Part shown: one piece after another, positions 1 through 7,339 of the stretch
How positions within the stretch are numbered: the stretch's first letter is position 1
Layout: every line of letters begins with the position of its first letter
Assembly (NCBI GenBank): GCA_016708825.1
Contig: JADJEZ010000006.1
Location: 1-64,000 of the forward strand
DNA: 64,000 nt
From: Betaproteobacteria bacterium
Lineage (GTDB): Bacteria > Pseudomonadota > Gammaproteobacteria > Burkholderiales > Usitatibacteraceae
Reading direction: 5' to 3'
Made by a program: the position numbers and the translations under genes
The notes under the pieces: model-generated
Told to the model about the DNA's origin: nothing
Databases searched by the model: none
Seen by the model: only the letters and a program-made list of their open reading frames with translations

Positions 1-29
1 GTGTGCGGCGCTCAACTAGATCGTTAGCC
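1..29 (+). repeat. attC site, right half (cut by window edge)
   Basis: The window opens inside an attC site. A GCGCTCAAC-type stretch leads to the R' core GTTAGCC at 23-29, the same core that closes later sites. The left half lies before base 1, so the cassette array continues leftwards. Confidence 0.7.
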
Positions 30-64
30 AGCATAAGGAGCGTCGACGTGGACCTGAGCAGCGC

Positions 65-418
65 GTGTCTTTGTTCGCGATCTCGAGGCAGCGCAACGCC
101 TTTTACCGCGACACTCTGGGCCTGAAGCTACATGCGGGTAGTAGCGCGCTTGGCTACTGCGTCTTCGAGTCAGGTGGCGCAACCCTGGTGGTCGAATCGG
201 TGCCCGAGGATGCGCCCGCCGACGAACAGTGCCTTGTCGGTCGCTTTACTGGCCTCTCCTTTACGGTCGAGAGCGTCGCAGCAACGTACGATCGCCTCAC
301 ATCGCGCAATGTCTCATTCTCCGGGGAGCCCGAAGCTCAATCCTGGGGAGGTGTTTTGGCAACCTTCAAGGATCCAGCGGGAAATGAATTACAGCTGGTT
401 CAAATGAATGCTGGCTAA
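65..418 (+). CDS. VOC (glyoxalase/bleomycin-resistance fold) protein, integron cassette, disrupted 5' end
   Basis: A small VOC-superfamily protein of about 117 residues. FYRDTLGL near the N-terminus and DPAGNELQLVQ near the C-terminus are the usual paired half-repeat signatures. Substrate is unknown; members bind metals, thiols or antibiotics. The 5' end looks damaged. A good ribosome site (AAGGAG, 35-40) points to GTG at 48, whose frame gives VDLSSA. The next frame, from 64, gives a typical VOC start (RVFVRDLEAAQR). Only the third frame gives FYRDTLGL. Two small indels in about 60 bp would explain this, so the GTG at 65 is only the longest open start. The stop codon sits in the R'' core of the following attC. 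Confidence 0.7.
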   Translation: MSLFAISRQRNAFYRDTLGLKLHAGSSALGYCVFESGGATLVVESVPEDAPADEQCLVGRFTGLSFTVESVAATYDRLTSRNVSFSGEPEAQSWGGVLATFKDPAGNELQLVQMNAG

Positions 419-508
419 CTACAAGTTGGAACGGCCCGGGAAACATCGTGGGCTGCGTCTGACCGCTGCAACACGGTCAGTGGCCGGCCGTTCAACAGAG
501 CGTTAGCC
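413..508 (+). repeat. attC site
   Basis: R'' GGCTAAC at 413-419 contains the stop of the VOC gene. R' GTTAGCC is at 502-508. The roughly 80 bp between contain inverted complementary segments, as in other attC sites. Confidence 0.8.
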
Positions 509-517
509 CGCAACCAT

Positions 518-679
518 ATGAACCTCGCGTCTCCTGCACACGGGACACTTATCGAGTTCCCACTGCGTCTGGTCTCCGACCTCGACGAAGTGCGCCTTGC
601 TGAAGACGTTTGCATCCGACGGATAGATGACGCTTCACGAACACGAATTCTTGGCATCGAGAAGGTCCGTGTTAGATGA
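518..679 (+). CDS. small ORF before the HEPN gene (possible N-terminal part of it)
   Basis: Opens 10 bp after the attC core and encodes about 53 residues, ending in an ATGA overlap with the next gene. The residues LAEDVCIRRIDD resemble the N-terminal region seen ahead of Apea-like HEPN domains. This may therefore be the first part of one larger protein split by a frameshift, or a translationally coupled leader protein. No ribosome site is obvious. I cannot decide between the two. Confidence 0.4.
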   Translation: MNLASPAHGTLIEFPLRLVSDLDEVRLAEDVCIRRIDDASRTRILGIEKVRVR

Positions 680-1386
680 GGAGCGGTAGGCTGAAGTCGT
701 ACGTTACCGGATCCCTTGTTGATCCTTTGGGAACACTAATGGGGCCCGATCTTGACCTATACGATCAGCTCTATTCCAGCAATTACGTCGCGGCACTCCC
801 TTCCCACGAAGATGCCTCTCATCTCAACTTTGCCTTAAAGCTGCTTGGCCCATCCTGTTCCTCCCTGTTCATCGGTTGCGAACAACCAGGAACCAAGCAT
901 TTTCTTTCGCCCCCTTGCTACTACGGCAATACGCCGCTCGCTATCGGAGCGTCGGAAGCGAAGACTCTCTCTCACCTGTTGGCACTTAAGCGCAATTCGA
1001 CGGATCCTAAGTTGGAACTAATGGCAGAGATGTTTCTCTATGCCTTGTCCGTCGCTCCGCGGAAGGAGAGTCGATTCGTCGAACTGTCGATCATTCTGGA
1101 GATGCTACTTCTTCCAACCAGTTCCACTGAACTCTCTTACAGGTTTGCACTCCGAATGGCGAAGTTCTTGGCGAAGCACTGGGCTGGCGATCCAATCGAA
1201 TCATTCAAGTTCGGCCAGCAGATTTACAAAACGCGATCACGGCTAGTTCACTCGGGTCGCGATGAAAGTCTTCCGCAGATAGGCCCCAAGATCGAAGAAG
1301 CGGTCAGGCAGTTATTGACAACATATCTGACAAATCCGGAGCTCTTCGAAGATAGTGTACTGGACCATCTTTGCATTGCGGGCTAA
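676..1386 (+). CDS. Apea-like HEPN domain protein, integron cassette
   Basis: A 236-residue protein whose C-terminal half is helical and carries RSRLVHSG. This is the Arg-x4-His type motif (here R..LVH) that marks HEPN ribonuclease/nucleotide-binding domains of the Apea-like group. HEPN proteins often serve in phage defence or toxin systems, but a catalytic role here is inference. The start ATG overlaps the stop of the 53-residue ORF upstream (ATGA), so this chain may lack its true N-terminus. The stop lies in the R'' core of the next attC, as is usual for a cassette gene. Confidence 0.6.
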   Translation: MRSGRLKSYVTGSLVDPLGTLMGPDLDLYDQLYSSNYVAALPSHEDASHLNFALKLLGPSCSSLFIGCEQPGTKHFLSPPCYYGNTPLAIGASEAKTLSHLLALKRNSTDPKLELMAEMFLYALSVAPRKESRFVELSIILEMLLLPTSSTELSYRFALRMAKFLAKHWAGDPIESFKFGQQIYKTRSRLVHSGRDESLPQIGPKIEEAVRQLLTTYLTNPELFEDSVLDHLCIAG

Positions 1387-1444
1387 CAACGCGTTCGAGC
1401 GGACGCGCCATGAAGCGGCGCGCCGCTCAACGCGAACGTTAGCC
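1381..1444 (+). repeat. attC site
   Basis: Textbook form: R'' GGCTAAC (1381-1387), R' GTTAGCC (1438-1444). The arms GCGTTCGAGCGGACGCGCC and GGCGCGCCGCTCAACGC pair with unpaired extrahelical bases. Confidence 0.9.
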
Positions 1445-1451
1445 GGCACGA

Positions 1452-1964
1452 ATGTCCCGCACATCGTTGGGCGTCTTATCCGCCTTCCTTGCGCTGTTCG
1501 CCGCAATCATGTGGCTCTCCTACACGGACGCAGATAACCCCGCTATCGCTTTCCGCCGCGGCTTGCTGGCGGCAGGCCTAAGCCTCGGGGCGCTGGGTTG
1601 CTTGGCGGGAGCGTTGAGTTCGAATCCGCGCTCTTGGGGCCGGCGGCTTGTGGCGTTCGTGGCAGGCGTGGCCATCAGTCTATTTGCGGCGTTCTTGCCA
1701 GGAATGAACAAGGCAGACCCGAACTGGCTGGTTCTTGTCGGCTCCCTATTCTTCTTCTTTGCCTTCGGCCTGCCATTGCTCATGTACGCGATGTGGGGCT
1801 CCACGTGGGGGCCGCTTGGCCGAACCGATATGACGCCGAAAGCCCCAGGAACTGCTGACCTCGTGCTCTTTAGGGTTCGCGTTGTAAGCTCAATTCTTGT
1901 GCCCCTCCTATTTGTCGCCATTGCCGTTTATCGTGTTCTCGAATTTCTTAAGGTGCCCGGCTAA
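1452..1964 (+). CDS. cassette-encoded membrane protein, function unknown
   Basis: 170 residues with about four hydrophobic segments: an N-terminal helix, one around residues 38-55, one near 65-82 plus a Phe-rich stretch near 95-115, and a C-terminal helix. I do not recognise a family. It starts 7 bp after the attC core, and its stop is in the next R'' core, so gene and attC form one mobile cassette. No ribosome site is clear; cassettes often rely on read-through expression from an upstream promoter. Confidence 0.65.
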   Translation: MSRTSLGVLSAFLALFAAIMWLSYTDADNPAIAFRRGLLAAGLSLGALGCLAGALSSNPRSWGRRLVAFVAGVAISLFAAFLPGMNKADPNWLVLVGSLFFFFAFGLPLLMYAMWGSTWGPLGRTDMTPKAPGTADLVLFRVRVVSSILVPLLFVAIAVYRVLEFLKVPG

Positions 1965-2048
1965 CAGCGCAGCCCAGGCCGACGCGCGCACGAGCATCGC
2001 GCCGTGCAAGTGTCAGTCGGCGCGCGCGGCTGGCTGCGGACGTTAGGC
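1959..2048 (+). repeat. attC site
   Basis: R'' GGCTAAC (1959-1965) and R' GTTAGGC (2042-2048), with paired GC-rich arms between (GCCGACGCGCGC and its partner GTCGGCGCGCGC). Confidence 0.85.
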
Positions 2049-2054
2049 GTCACA

Positions 2055-2168
2055 ATGGCCTCTGGCTCACACTTGCGGTCGCTCGCGCCATCCGTTGAGC
2101 GCCATGGCACGACACAGTGCAAGGGAGACTTTGTGGTCGCAATGCCCAACTTCAGGGTCATTAAATGA
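2055..2168 (+). CDS. possible 37-residue leader ORF
   Basis: Begins 6 bp after the attC core and ends by ATGA overlap with the next gene, the same layout as the ORF before the HEPN gene. It has no recognisable domain. It could couple translation of the membrane protein downstream, or be chance. Confidence 0.25.
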   Translation: MASGSHLRSLAPSVERHGTTQCKGDFVVAMPNFRVIK

Positions 2169-2509
2169 AACTCGAACTGACTGTCGTCTTTGTTTCAGTG
2201 TCAATGTACTTGCTACTAAAATTGATCTCGCTATGGTTTGTTGAAGGTGAATCACGCAAGCGTCAGGTAATGCGATTTGCCTCTGTTAGCGTGAGGTTGG
2301 TGGGCATTGCGTTCGGCATGTGGGGGCTCTACATTGTGTTTAACGCCATGAAGCTTCCCGGTCGATTGGAGATGCTCGCGACCGCTGGATACGGACTGAT
2401 TCAGTTGGGGTTCGCGATCTTCTTGGTTAGCTTTCCAAGAATTCTTCAGCGAGGTTCGCTCGCAGATACCGCTGATGCGCTGGGTGATGCGGTCAATAGA
2501 AACGTCTAA
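2165..2509 (+). CDS. cassette-encoded small membrane protein
   Basis: 114 residues with three predicted membrane helices: an N-terminal hydrophobic stretch, one around residues 45-60 and one around 75-95. A charged turn (ESRKRQ) follows helix one. Family not recognised. Unlike its neighbours, the stop lies about 50 bp before the next attC rather than in the core. The start overlaps the 37-residue ORF before it. Confidence 0.6.
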   Translation: MKLELTVVFVSVSMYLLLKLISLWFVEGESRKRQVMRFASVSVRLVGIAFGMWGLYIVFNAMKLPGRLEMLATAGYGLIQLGFAIFLVSFPRILQRGSLADTADALGDAVNRNV

Positions 2510-2560
2510 GGTTCCAGAGCAAGGGTGAGCCCACTGAGTGAGTTTGGTCACCGAGATGAC

Positions 2561-2670
2561 GCCTACCCTTCGCTCGAGCGGAGCGCCAACGGCATGCCGC
2601 CTGCGGCCCTCATTTCATTCTGGGCCACAGCCGTCCTACCGCTGTCGCCCGCTTAGCTCAAACGTTAGGC
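2561..2670 (+). repeat. attC site
   Basis: R'' is the variant GCCTACC (2561-2567); R' is GTTAGGC (2664-2670). The left arm (CCCTTCGCTCGAGCGGAGCGCC) is nearly the same as in the attC at 9,524, but this site is about 45 bp longer. Confidence 0.7.
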
Positions 2671-2691
2671 GTCACGGGAGCGCCTGTTCCG

Positions 2692-3252
2692 ATGCCGACT
2701 GAAGCTTACGTCCTGTACGGGCTGATCGTCGCCTGCGAGGTAGCGTTCTGGTTAGTGTTGCTCCTGGGCTTGGTTCTCCGCTACATGGCACGCTGGACGA
2801 GCCTGAGCCGATGGCTGCTTCTGTCACTCCCGGTGATCGACATACTTCTCTTGATCTTCACGGGTTTAGACTTGAGAGCGGGTGTAACGCCTAAGTTTGC
2901 CCACGGCCTCGCAGCGGTTTACGTAGGGTTTACGATTGCGTTCGGATCGATCGCGGTCCGCTGGGCTGACGCGCACTTTGCTCACCGCTTTGCTTTCGGA
3001 CCTGTGCCTCCCAAGGCTCCGAGCCAAGGCTGGAAGGCCGTCCGATACGACCTTGGGCTTTGGCTCCGTTGCATCGCTGCATGGGTCATTGCGATTGGAG
3101 TGATTTCAACCATGATTGCCTATTTAGGCAACGAATCTCTCGCGCAGCCGCTGAAGATCTGGTACAGGTTTGCGCTCGGATGTATCTTCTTTTGGTTTCT
3201 CTTTGGTCCGCTATGGACTTTGGTCGTATCTTCTTGGCGCCGTGCAGCGTGA
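2692..3252 (+). CDS. YmcC-like membrane protein, integron cassette
   Basis: 186 residues with about five membrane helices. The text FAHGLAAVYVGFTIAFG and the following RWAD resemble the YmcC family of small Gram-positive and proteobacterial membrane proteins, whose function is unknown. It starts 22 bp after an attC core and stops 1 bp before the next R'' core. Recognition is from memory of the family pattern and is moderately sure; membrane location is clear. Confidence 0.65.
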   Translation: MPTEAYVLYGLIVACEVAFWLVLLLGLVLRYMARWTSLSRWLLLSLPVIDILLLIFTGLDLRAGVTPKFAHGLAAVYVGFTIAFGSIAVRWADAHFAHRFAFGPVPPKAPSQGWKAVRYDLGLWLRCIAAWVIAIGVISTMIAYLGNESLAQPLKIWYRFALGCIFFWFLFGPLWTLVVSSWRRAA

Positions 3253-3253
3253 C

Positions 3254-3355
3254 GCCTAACACGGCGCTGCAGGCGGACAAAGGCAAGCTGTCATGTCCTC
3301 TGCATTCGCAAAAGTTTCGCCAGCTTGCCTTTGCCGCTGAGCTTGGTCGTTACCC
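3254..3355 (+). repeat. attC site
   Basis: R'' GCCTAAC (3254-3260) and R' GTTACCC (3349-3355). Strong arm pairing: AAAGGCAAGCTG against CAGCTTGCCTTT. The R' core departs from the usual GTTAGGC by one base. Confidence 0.75.
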
Positions 3356-3378
3356 TGTCATAGGGAGATCTCCGACAT

Positions 3379-3817
3379 GGCTAGGCGTCTTTCTTACGCA
3401 GATCACAGGAGACGCTCATCGCACTCGTAATGCACCTGGCCACGACGGACTGGAGCATGCGAACGCCGCCGAACTTGGCCAAGGCTCTCTCAATTGACGA
3501 AGCAGAGATTCAGTTCTGCCTCGATAGTTTCAAGGGCTTTTTCGGCGGTCGCAGAAGACGTCGAAGAAGACGAGCACTAATCTCTACACCCTGCAGCTCC
3601 GATATGCGCGGCAATGGCTTGAGGGCAGCCGGCCGGAGAGGATGAGGAGCCGCAGAAACCCCCGCTTGACCGAGAGTATGTAACGGCGCTCCTGGATTTC
3701 GTGATCCGAAAGGCCGCCGAGGAACGGACGCATAGCGTTGGATTCGTTACGGCATGGATCGCGGCAGGAGCCTCTCTGGTGGTCGCGATCATCGCGATTA
3801 TTTTCTCGGGTAGATGA
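3379..3817 (+). pseudogene. decayed cassette gene with several frameshifts, C-terminal membrane helix
   Basis: No single frame spans this cassette, but pieces of one protein can be read across frames. From about 3,487 comes ALSIDEAEIQFCLDSFKGFF, then after a +1 shift an acidic run (AEDVEEDEH). From about 3,583 comes YTLQLRYARQWLEG. After another shift comes DREYVTALLDFVIRKAAEER, ending in a hydrophobic helix (WIAAGASLVVAIIAIIF) and stop TGA at 3815-3817. The original was probably a small cytoplasmic protein tail-anchored in the membrane. Family unknown. Intact attC sites flank it, so the cassette can still move even though its gene appears dead. Confidence 0.55.
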
Positions 3818-3818
3818 C

Positions 3819-3893
3819 AGCTAACCACGCGTTCGACTCGGCCGCAGTTCAGCGATGCGCGCTTCACGGCGCCGGTCAACGCGGGCGTTATGC
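3819..3893 (+). repeat. attC site
   Basis: R'' AGCTAAC (3819-3825), R' GTTATGC (3887-3893). Arms CGCGTTCGACTCGG and CCGGTCAACGCG pair imperfectly. Confidence 0.75.
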
Positions 3894-3896
3894 CTC

Positions 3897-4445
3897 ATGA
3901 ATTGGGTGCGCGGAATGTACAAGAGCGTCGTTGAAAAGCTGCACTCCATGCAGGAAGGACGACTCAGAACTGTTTGCCTTCAGAATCAGAAGCTCTTGCT
4001 ATCTAATGGCCAGTCCACCAAGGCAAATGGCCTGTACTGGATATACACAACCTACTCAGACGCAGAGTTGCTTGCCGCTACGGCCAGCAAAAAGACGAAC
4101 TCCGTCAACTTTAGTTCACTCGTAGCGCGCCACGCTGAACTGACCCACATCTGTAATCACACCGTCGGTGAGTTCCGGGTGGTATACAACGGCATCGGCG
4201 GTCTTGGCCCCAAAGGTCACGGCGGGCTCCGCGAACGCATCTTGGGGGAGTTTCGAGGTGGGAACGGAACAGGGTCTTTGGCAATCAAGGACAGCTCATT
4301 GAACGACTTACGCAAGTGGCGATATTCCTACGTCTTGTGGTCTGAAATTGAGTTCACTCAAACCCATGAATATGCCCGTTTCTCGGAGTCAATAGAACGG
4401 CTTTGGAGAATTCACTATGGGTGGCCAATCCTATGTACAAAATGA
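3897..4445 (+). CDS. cassette protein, possibly GIY-YIG nuclease-like
   Basis: 182 residues from the ATG at 3897, 4 bp after the attC core. The middle has GLYWIY, later VVYNGIG and then LRERILGEF. The order of a GIY-like strand, a YIG-like strand and an Arg-containing helix recalls GIY-YIG nucleases, although spacing between the two motifs is longer than usual and the catalytic Glu is not certain. It could equally be an unrelated cassette family. Stop lies 1 bp before the R'' core. Confidence 0.5.
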   Translation: MNWVRGMYKSVVEKLHSMQEGRLRTVCLQNQKLLLSNGQSTKANGLYWIYTTYSDAELLAATASKKTNSVNFSSLVARHAELTHICNHTVGEFRVVYNGIGGLGPKGHGGLRERILGEFRGGNGTGSLAIKDSSLNDLRKWRYSYVLWSEIEFTQTHEYARFSESIERLWRIHYGWPILCTK

Positions 4446-4446
4446 G

Positions 4447-4515
4447 GCATAACCCTGCGTTCCCCCGGACGCTGCGCGATAAAGCCGCGCAGCGCCGGTG
4501 ACCACCAAGTTAGGC
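4447..4515 (+). repeat. attC site
   Basis: R'' GCATAAC (4447-4453) and R' GTTAGGC (4509-4515). Arms CCGGACGCTGCGCG and CGCGCAGCGCCGG pair with one bulge. Confidence 0.85.
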
Positions 4516-4561
4516 GGCACAGGCGCCTCATCCATCCACCAAGAACTCGGAGAATCTCGGC

Positions 4562-4984
4562 ATGAGCGAGGTCAGTAACGTTCGGCTGTACCTGCTGAGG
4601 GCCATGTACCTACTCATCGCGGTCGGATTGGCAACTACGGTTTGGCCACACATCATTTCATCGCCGGGTCTTCCGGCGGGGCCAAAGTCCGTCATACGCG
4701 CTTTGCTCGGCGCCCTTGCGATCATGTCCCTTCTCGGCCTTCGGTATCCGCTGAAAATGCTTCCGCTCCTGCTCTTCGAGCTACTCTGGAAGCTCATCTG
4801 GGTACTAGCTTCCGCTCTGCCCATGTGGCTCGGGCCGGGTTTGGACCCCTATGCCTCCGAGACGTTGTTCGCCTGTCTTATGGGCGTTGTCTTGGTGCCG
4901 GTCGTCATTCCTTGGGGCTACGTCACCAGACACTACGCCAAGGCTCCCGGGGAGCCGTGGCGCGCCGCCCAGCTCAAACGTTAG
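4562..4984 (+). CDS. cassette-encoded membrane protein; C-terminus runs into attC
   Basis: 140 residues with about four hydrophobic segments (near residues 10-28, 45-58, 65-88 and 102-118). No family recognised. The stop TAG lies inside the R' core of the following site, so the last dozen or so residues (KAPGEPWRAAQLKR) are encoded by attC DNA. The native end was probably lost when the left side of that attC was deleted or changed. It starts 46 bp after the previous core. Confidence 0.6.
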   Translation: MSEVSNVRLYLLRAMYLLIAVGLATTVWPHIISSPGLPAGPKSVIRALLGALAIMSLLGLRYPLKMLPLLLFELLWKLIWVLASALPMWLGPGLDPYASETLFACLMGVVLVPVVIPWGYVTRHYAKAPGEPWRAAQLKR

Positions 4985-4986
4985 GC
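4931..4986 (+). repeat. degenerate attC site (right half clear)
   Basis: R' GTTAGGC (4980-4986), preceded by the usual L' text AGCTCAAAC. No good R'' core is visible upstream; CACTACG at 4931 is the nearest candidate. Left boundary uncertain. Confidence 0.5.
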
Positions 4987-5002
4987 GGCAGTGGAGGTGG
5001 CG

Positions 5003-5629
5003 ATGGATCGGTCAGCTAAATTTTGGGACAGCATCGCAGAACGATATTCGAAGCGACCAATCGCGGATGAAGCGGCGTACCAGAAGAAACTGCAGGTCAC
5101 ACGCGAATATTTTCGGCAGGACATGGAGGTATTGGAGCTTGGTTGCGGCACGGGGTCGACAGCCATCGCCCATGCGCCTTATGTGAAGCATATTCTGGCG
5201 ATCGATATTTCATCGAAAATGATTGCAATAGCTCAAGGCAAAGCTGACGCGAAAAACATCTTCAACATCACTTTTTGTCACTCAGCCATCGATGAATTCA
5301 GCGTGCCGGATCGAAGCCTGGATGCCGTGTTGGGGCTCAATGTCTTGCACTTACTCGACAACAAGGAGGAGATGATTTCCCGGATCTGGACAATGCTCAA
5401 ACCGGGCGGCGTTTTCGTTACCAGCACCGCGTGCATTGGCGATACGATTCTGAAGTTCTTGGGGATTGTCGCGCCGCTTGGACGATTCCTGGGTTTGTTG
5501 CCCTTGTTCAAGGTCTTTACCACAAGGGAATTGGAAGACAGTTTTACCGATGCCGGCTTTGATATTGACTACAAGTGGCAACCAGGCAAGTACGAGGCCG
5601 TATTCATTGTGGCGAAGAAAACCGAGTAG
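5003..5629 (+). CDS. class I SAM-dependent methyltransferase, integron cassette
   Basis: 208 residues from the ATG at 5003; a longer GTG at 4991 would begin 5 bp after the attC core and is less likely. Motif I (VLELGCGTGS) binds S-adenosylmethionine, the acidic strand end (AIDIS) contacts the ribose, and the post-motif LKPGG loop is present. The C-terminal part with hydrophobic GIVAPLGRFLGLLP resembles small-molecule methyltransferases. Substrate not deducible. Lower GC than the chromosome to the right. A stop and about 45 bp separate it from the next attC. Confidence 0.8.
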   Translation: MDRSAKFWDSIAERYSKRPIADEAAYQKKLQVTREYFRQDMEVLELGCGTGSTAIAHAPYVKHILAIDISSKMIAIAQGKADAKNIFNITFCHSAIDEFSVPDRSLDAVLGLNVLHLLDNKEEMISRIWTMLKPGGVFVTSTACIGDTILKFLGIVAPLGRFLGLLPLFKVFTTRELEDSFTDAGFDIDYKWQPGKYEAVFIVAKKTE

Positions 5630-5675
5630 CAACGATGCCCCGATATCCGGACATTGCGTTGCCTCGTGAAATGCC

Positions 5676-5744
5676 ACCTGACAAATCCATCAACACCGAC
5701 GCAAGCGATAAAGCCGCCGGCGCCGGTTCTGTCAAACGCTAGGT
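5676..5744 (+). repeat. attC site with variant core
   Basis: R'' ACCTGAC (5676-5682). R' reads GCTAGGT (5738-5744) instead of GTTAGGT, which may lower recombination. Arms around GCGATAAAGCCGCC pair partly. Confidence 0.65.
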
Positions 5745-5757
5745 GTCAGAGAGGATC

Positions 5758-6279
5758 ATGGTAGTAATCCGGGCGATTCAGGAGAAGGACATGGGTGAGG
5801 CGTTGGCAATCGTCAACGAGGCAGCCCGAGCGTACCGAGGAGTCATCCCGGCCGACCGATGGCACGAACCCTATATGTCGGGGGCCGAGCTGGAAACGGA
5901 GATTGCGGGCGGCGTCGTTTTCTGGGTTGCGGAGGAAGACGGGCGTCTGGTTGGGGTCATGGGCATGCAGGACAAGGGAGAGGTCGTCTTGGTGCGCCAC
6001 GCCTACATTGCTCCAACAACCCAGAGAAAGGGGCTGGGGACAAGGCTCCTGCGCCATATGACGGAGCTTGCCAACAAGCCTGTCTTGATCGGTACCTGGG
6101 CAGATGCGTCTTGGGCCATCGACTTCTATCGGCGGAATGGATTCACCGTCGTCTCGAACAGGCAAAAGGACGCGCTGCTCCGCAGATACTGGTCAATCCC
6201 AGGGCGACAGATCGAAACGTCAGTTGTACTTGCCGATGGGCGATGGCTGGAAGCACAGCAGCGTACCAATGACGCCTGA
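5758..6279 (+). CDS. GNAT family N-acetyltransferase, integron cassette
   Basis: 173 residues from the ATG at 5758, which has AGAGAGG just upstream; an earlier GTG at 5743 lies in the attC core and is unlikely. The acetyl-CoA loop is QRKGLGTRLL, followed by the AIDFYRRNGF segment typical of GNAT enzymes. Substrate unknown; cassette GNATs can include drug-modifying enzymes, but nothing here shows that. The stop is in the next R'' core. Confidence 0.8.
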   Translation: MVVIRAIQEKDMGEALAIVNEAARAYRGVIPADRWHEPYMSGAELETEIAGGVVFWVAEEDGRLVGVMGMQDKGEVVLVRHAYIAPTTQRKGLGTRLLRHMTELANKPVLIGTWADASWAIDFYRRNGFTVVSNRQKDALLRRYWSIPGRQIETSVVLADGRWLEAQQRTNDA

Positions 6280-6361
6280 CGCCTCGCCGGTGCGAACGCG
6301 TGGGGGATGACGACCCAAGCCCAAGCAACCGCGCGCGCGGCGCTCAACCCATCCGTCAGGC
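6274..6361 (+). repeat. attC site
   Basis: R'' GCCTGAC (6274-6280), R' GTCAGGC (6355-6361). The two cores are perfect complements even though both differ from the usual GTTAGGC. Confidence 0.75.
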
Positions 6362-6403
6362 CGCAGGGATGTTCCGCCTTTCCACTTCGTGAGGTACTTG
6401 CAG

Positions 6404-6820
6404 ATGAACGGTCATTGCCTGTGTGGCGCAGTTCGGTTCACGTCTCCAGAGGCCAAGGAGATCGGCGCCTGTCATTGCGGCTTCTGTCGCAGGTGGGGTG
6501 GCGGCCCGCTTCTCGCTGTCCACTGTGGCCCGGCTGTGGAGTTCAAGGGGGCCGATCAGATCGCTGTTTACGCATCGTCGCAATGGGCTGAGCGCGCATT
6601 CTGCAAGACGTGCGGCACTCATCTCTACTACAGGCTGCTCGCAACCGGCGAGTACTTTGTTCCCGCCGGAGCATTCGAATCGACTGACTTCGAGCTGGCA
6701 AGCCAGATCTACATCGACAACAAGCCGAACTACTACTCGTTTGCGAACAAGACGCCCCTGCTTACAGAGCAGCAAGTCATAGAGCAGTTTGCCCCGCCAG
6801 GTGATGGCACTGCGGCCTGA
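6404..6820 (+). CDS. GFA/CENP-V family zinc protein, integron cassette
   Basis: 138 residues from the ATG at 6404 (a GTG at 6389 is also open). The zinc-binding pattern of glutathione-dependent formaldehyde-activating (GFA) proteins is complete: CLCG near residue 5, CHCGFC about 20 residues on, and FCKTCG about 45 residues later. Family members are carbon-sulfur lyase-like zinc proteins; few have proven substrates. The stop lies in an R'' core. Confidence 0.8.
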   Translation: MNGHCLCGAVRFTSPEAKEIGACHCGFCRRWGGGPLLAVHCGPAVEFKGADQIAVYASSQWAERAFCKTCGTHLYYRLLATGEYFVPAGAFESTDFELASQIYIDNKPNYYSFANKTPLLTEQQVIEQFAPPGDGTAA

Positions 6821-6850
6821 CCCAACGCTCAAGCGGACACGCACCGATGC
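6815..6850 (+). repeat. truncated attC (left half only)
   Basis: R'' GCCTGAC (6815-6821) and a typical left arm (CAACGCTCAAGCGGACACGC) are present. The right arm and R' core are missing; the sequence passes directly into the next coding region. Confidence 0.65.
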
Positions 6851-7248
6851 ACGGCGCCTCGCACTTCATCCTCTACGTCGCCGACCAGCCGCGCAGTGCC
6901 GCCTTCTACGCAGCCGTTCTCGGCATTGCACCGAGGCTGGACGTATCGGGAATGACCGAATTCACCTTGCCGAACGGCGCAATCCTGGGTTTGATGCCTG
7001 AGGCGGCGATCGAGCGCCTCCTGGGGCCCGCCCTCCCCAGTCCCTCTTCCGCACGAGGCACCCCAAGGGCCGAGCTGTACCTTGTTGTGCCGGAGGCAGC
7101 CAATTGCCACGCTCGCGCCCTCGCCGCCGGCGCAAGGGAGCTCAGTCCCATGCGTTTGCGTTCGTGGGGCCATCGGGCGGCGTATTCTCTCGATCTCGAC
7201 GGTCACGTTCTGGCGTTCGCGACCGATGGAACAGCGGGTGTGGTCTAA
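6847..7248 (+). CDS. VOC family protein, cassette fused to a half attC
   Basis: 133 residues. FILYVADQPRSAAFYAAVLG at the start and LDLDGHVLAFA at the end are VOC half-domain signatures. The ATG lies within or at the edge of the half attC before it, and the first residues (MHGA) come from attC-like DNA. A deletion probably removed the right half of that attC and the 5' end of this cassette. The protein still looks full length for a VOC monomer. The stop is in the R'' core of the next site. Confidence 0.75.
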   Translation: MHGASHFILYVADQPRSAAFYAAVLGIAPRLDVSGMTEFTLPNGAILGLMPEAAIERLLGPALPSPSSARGTPRAELYLVVPEAANCHARALAAGARELSPMRLRSWGHRAAYSLDLDGHVLAFATDGTAGVV

Positions 7249-7320
7249 CCCTTCGTTGCACCTGACGTTTGCCAGTCGGCTTCGCCGTCAGTCGCACGTA
7301 GGTGAACTCAATCGTTGGCG
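7243..7320 (+). repeat. attC site
   Basis: R'' GTCTAAC (7243-7249), R' GTTGGCG (7314-7320). Contains the short palindrome GTCGGCTTCGCCG. Confidence 0.65.
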
Positions 7321-7339
7321 CGAGGGAGTTTTGTTCGAT

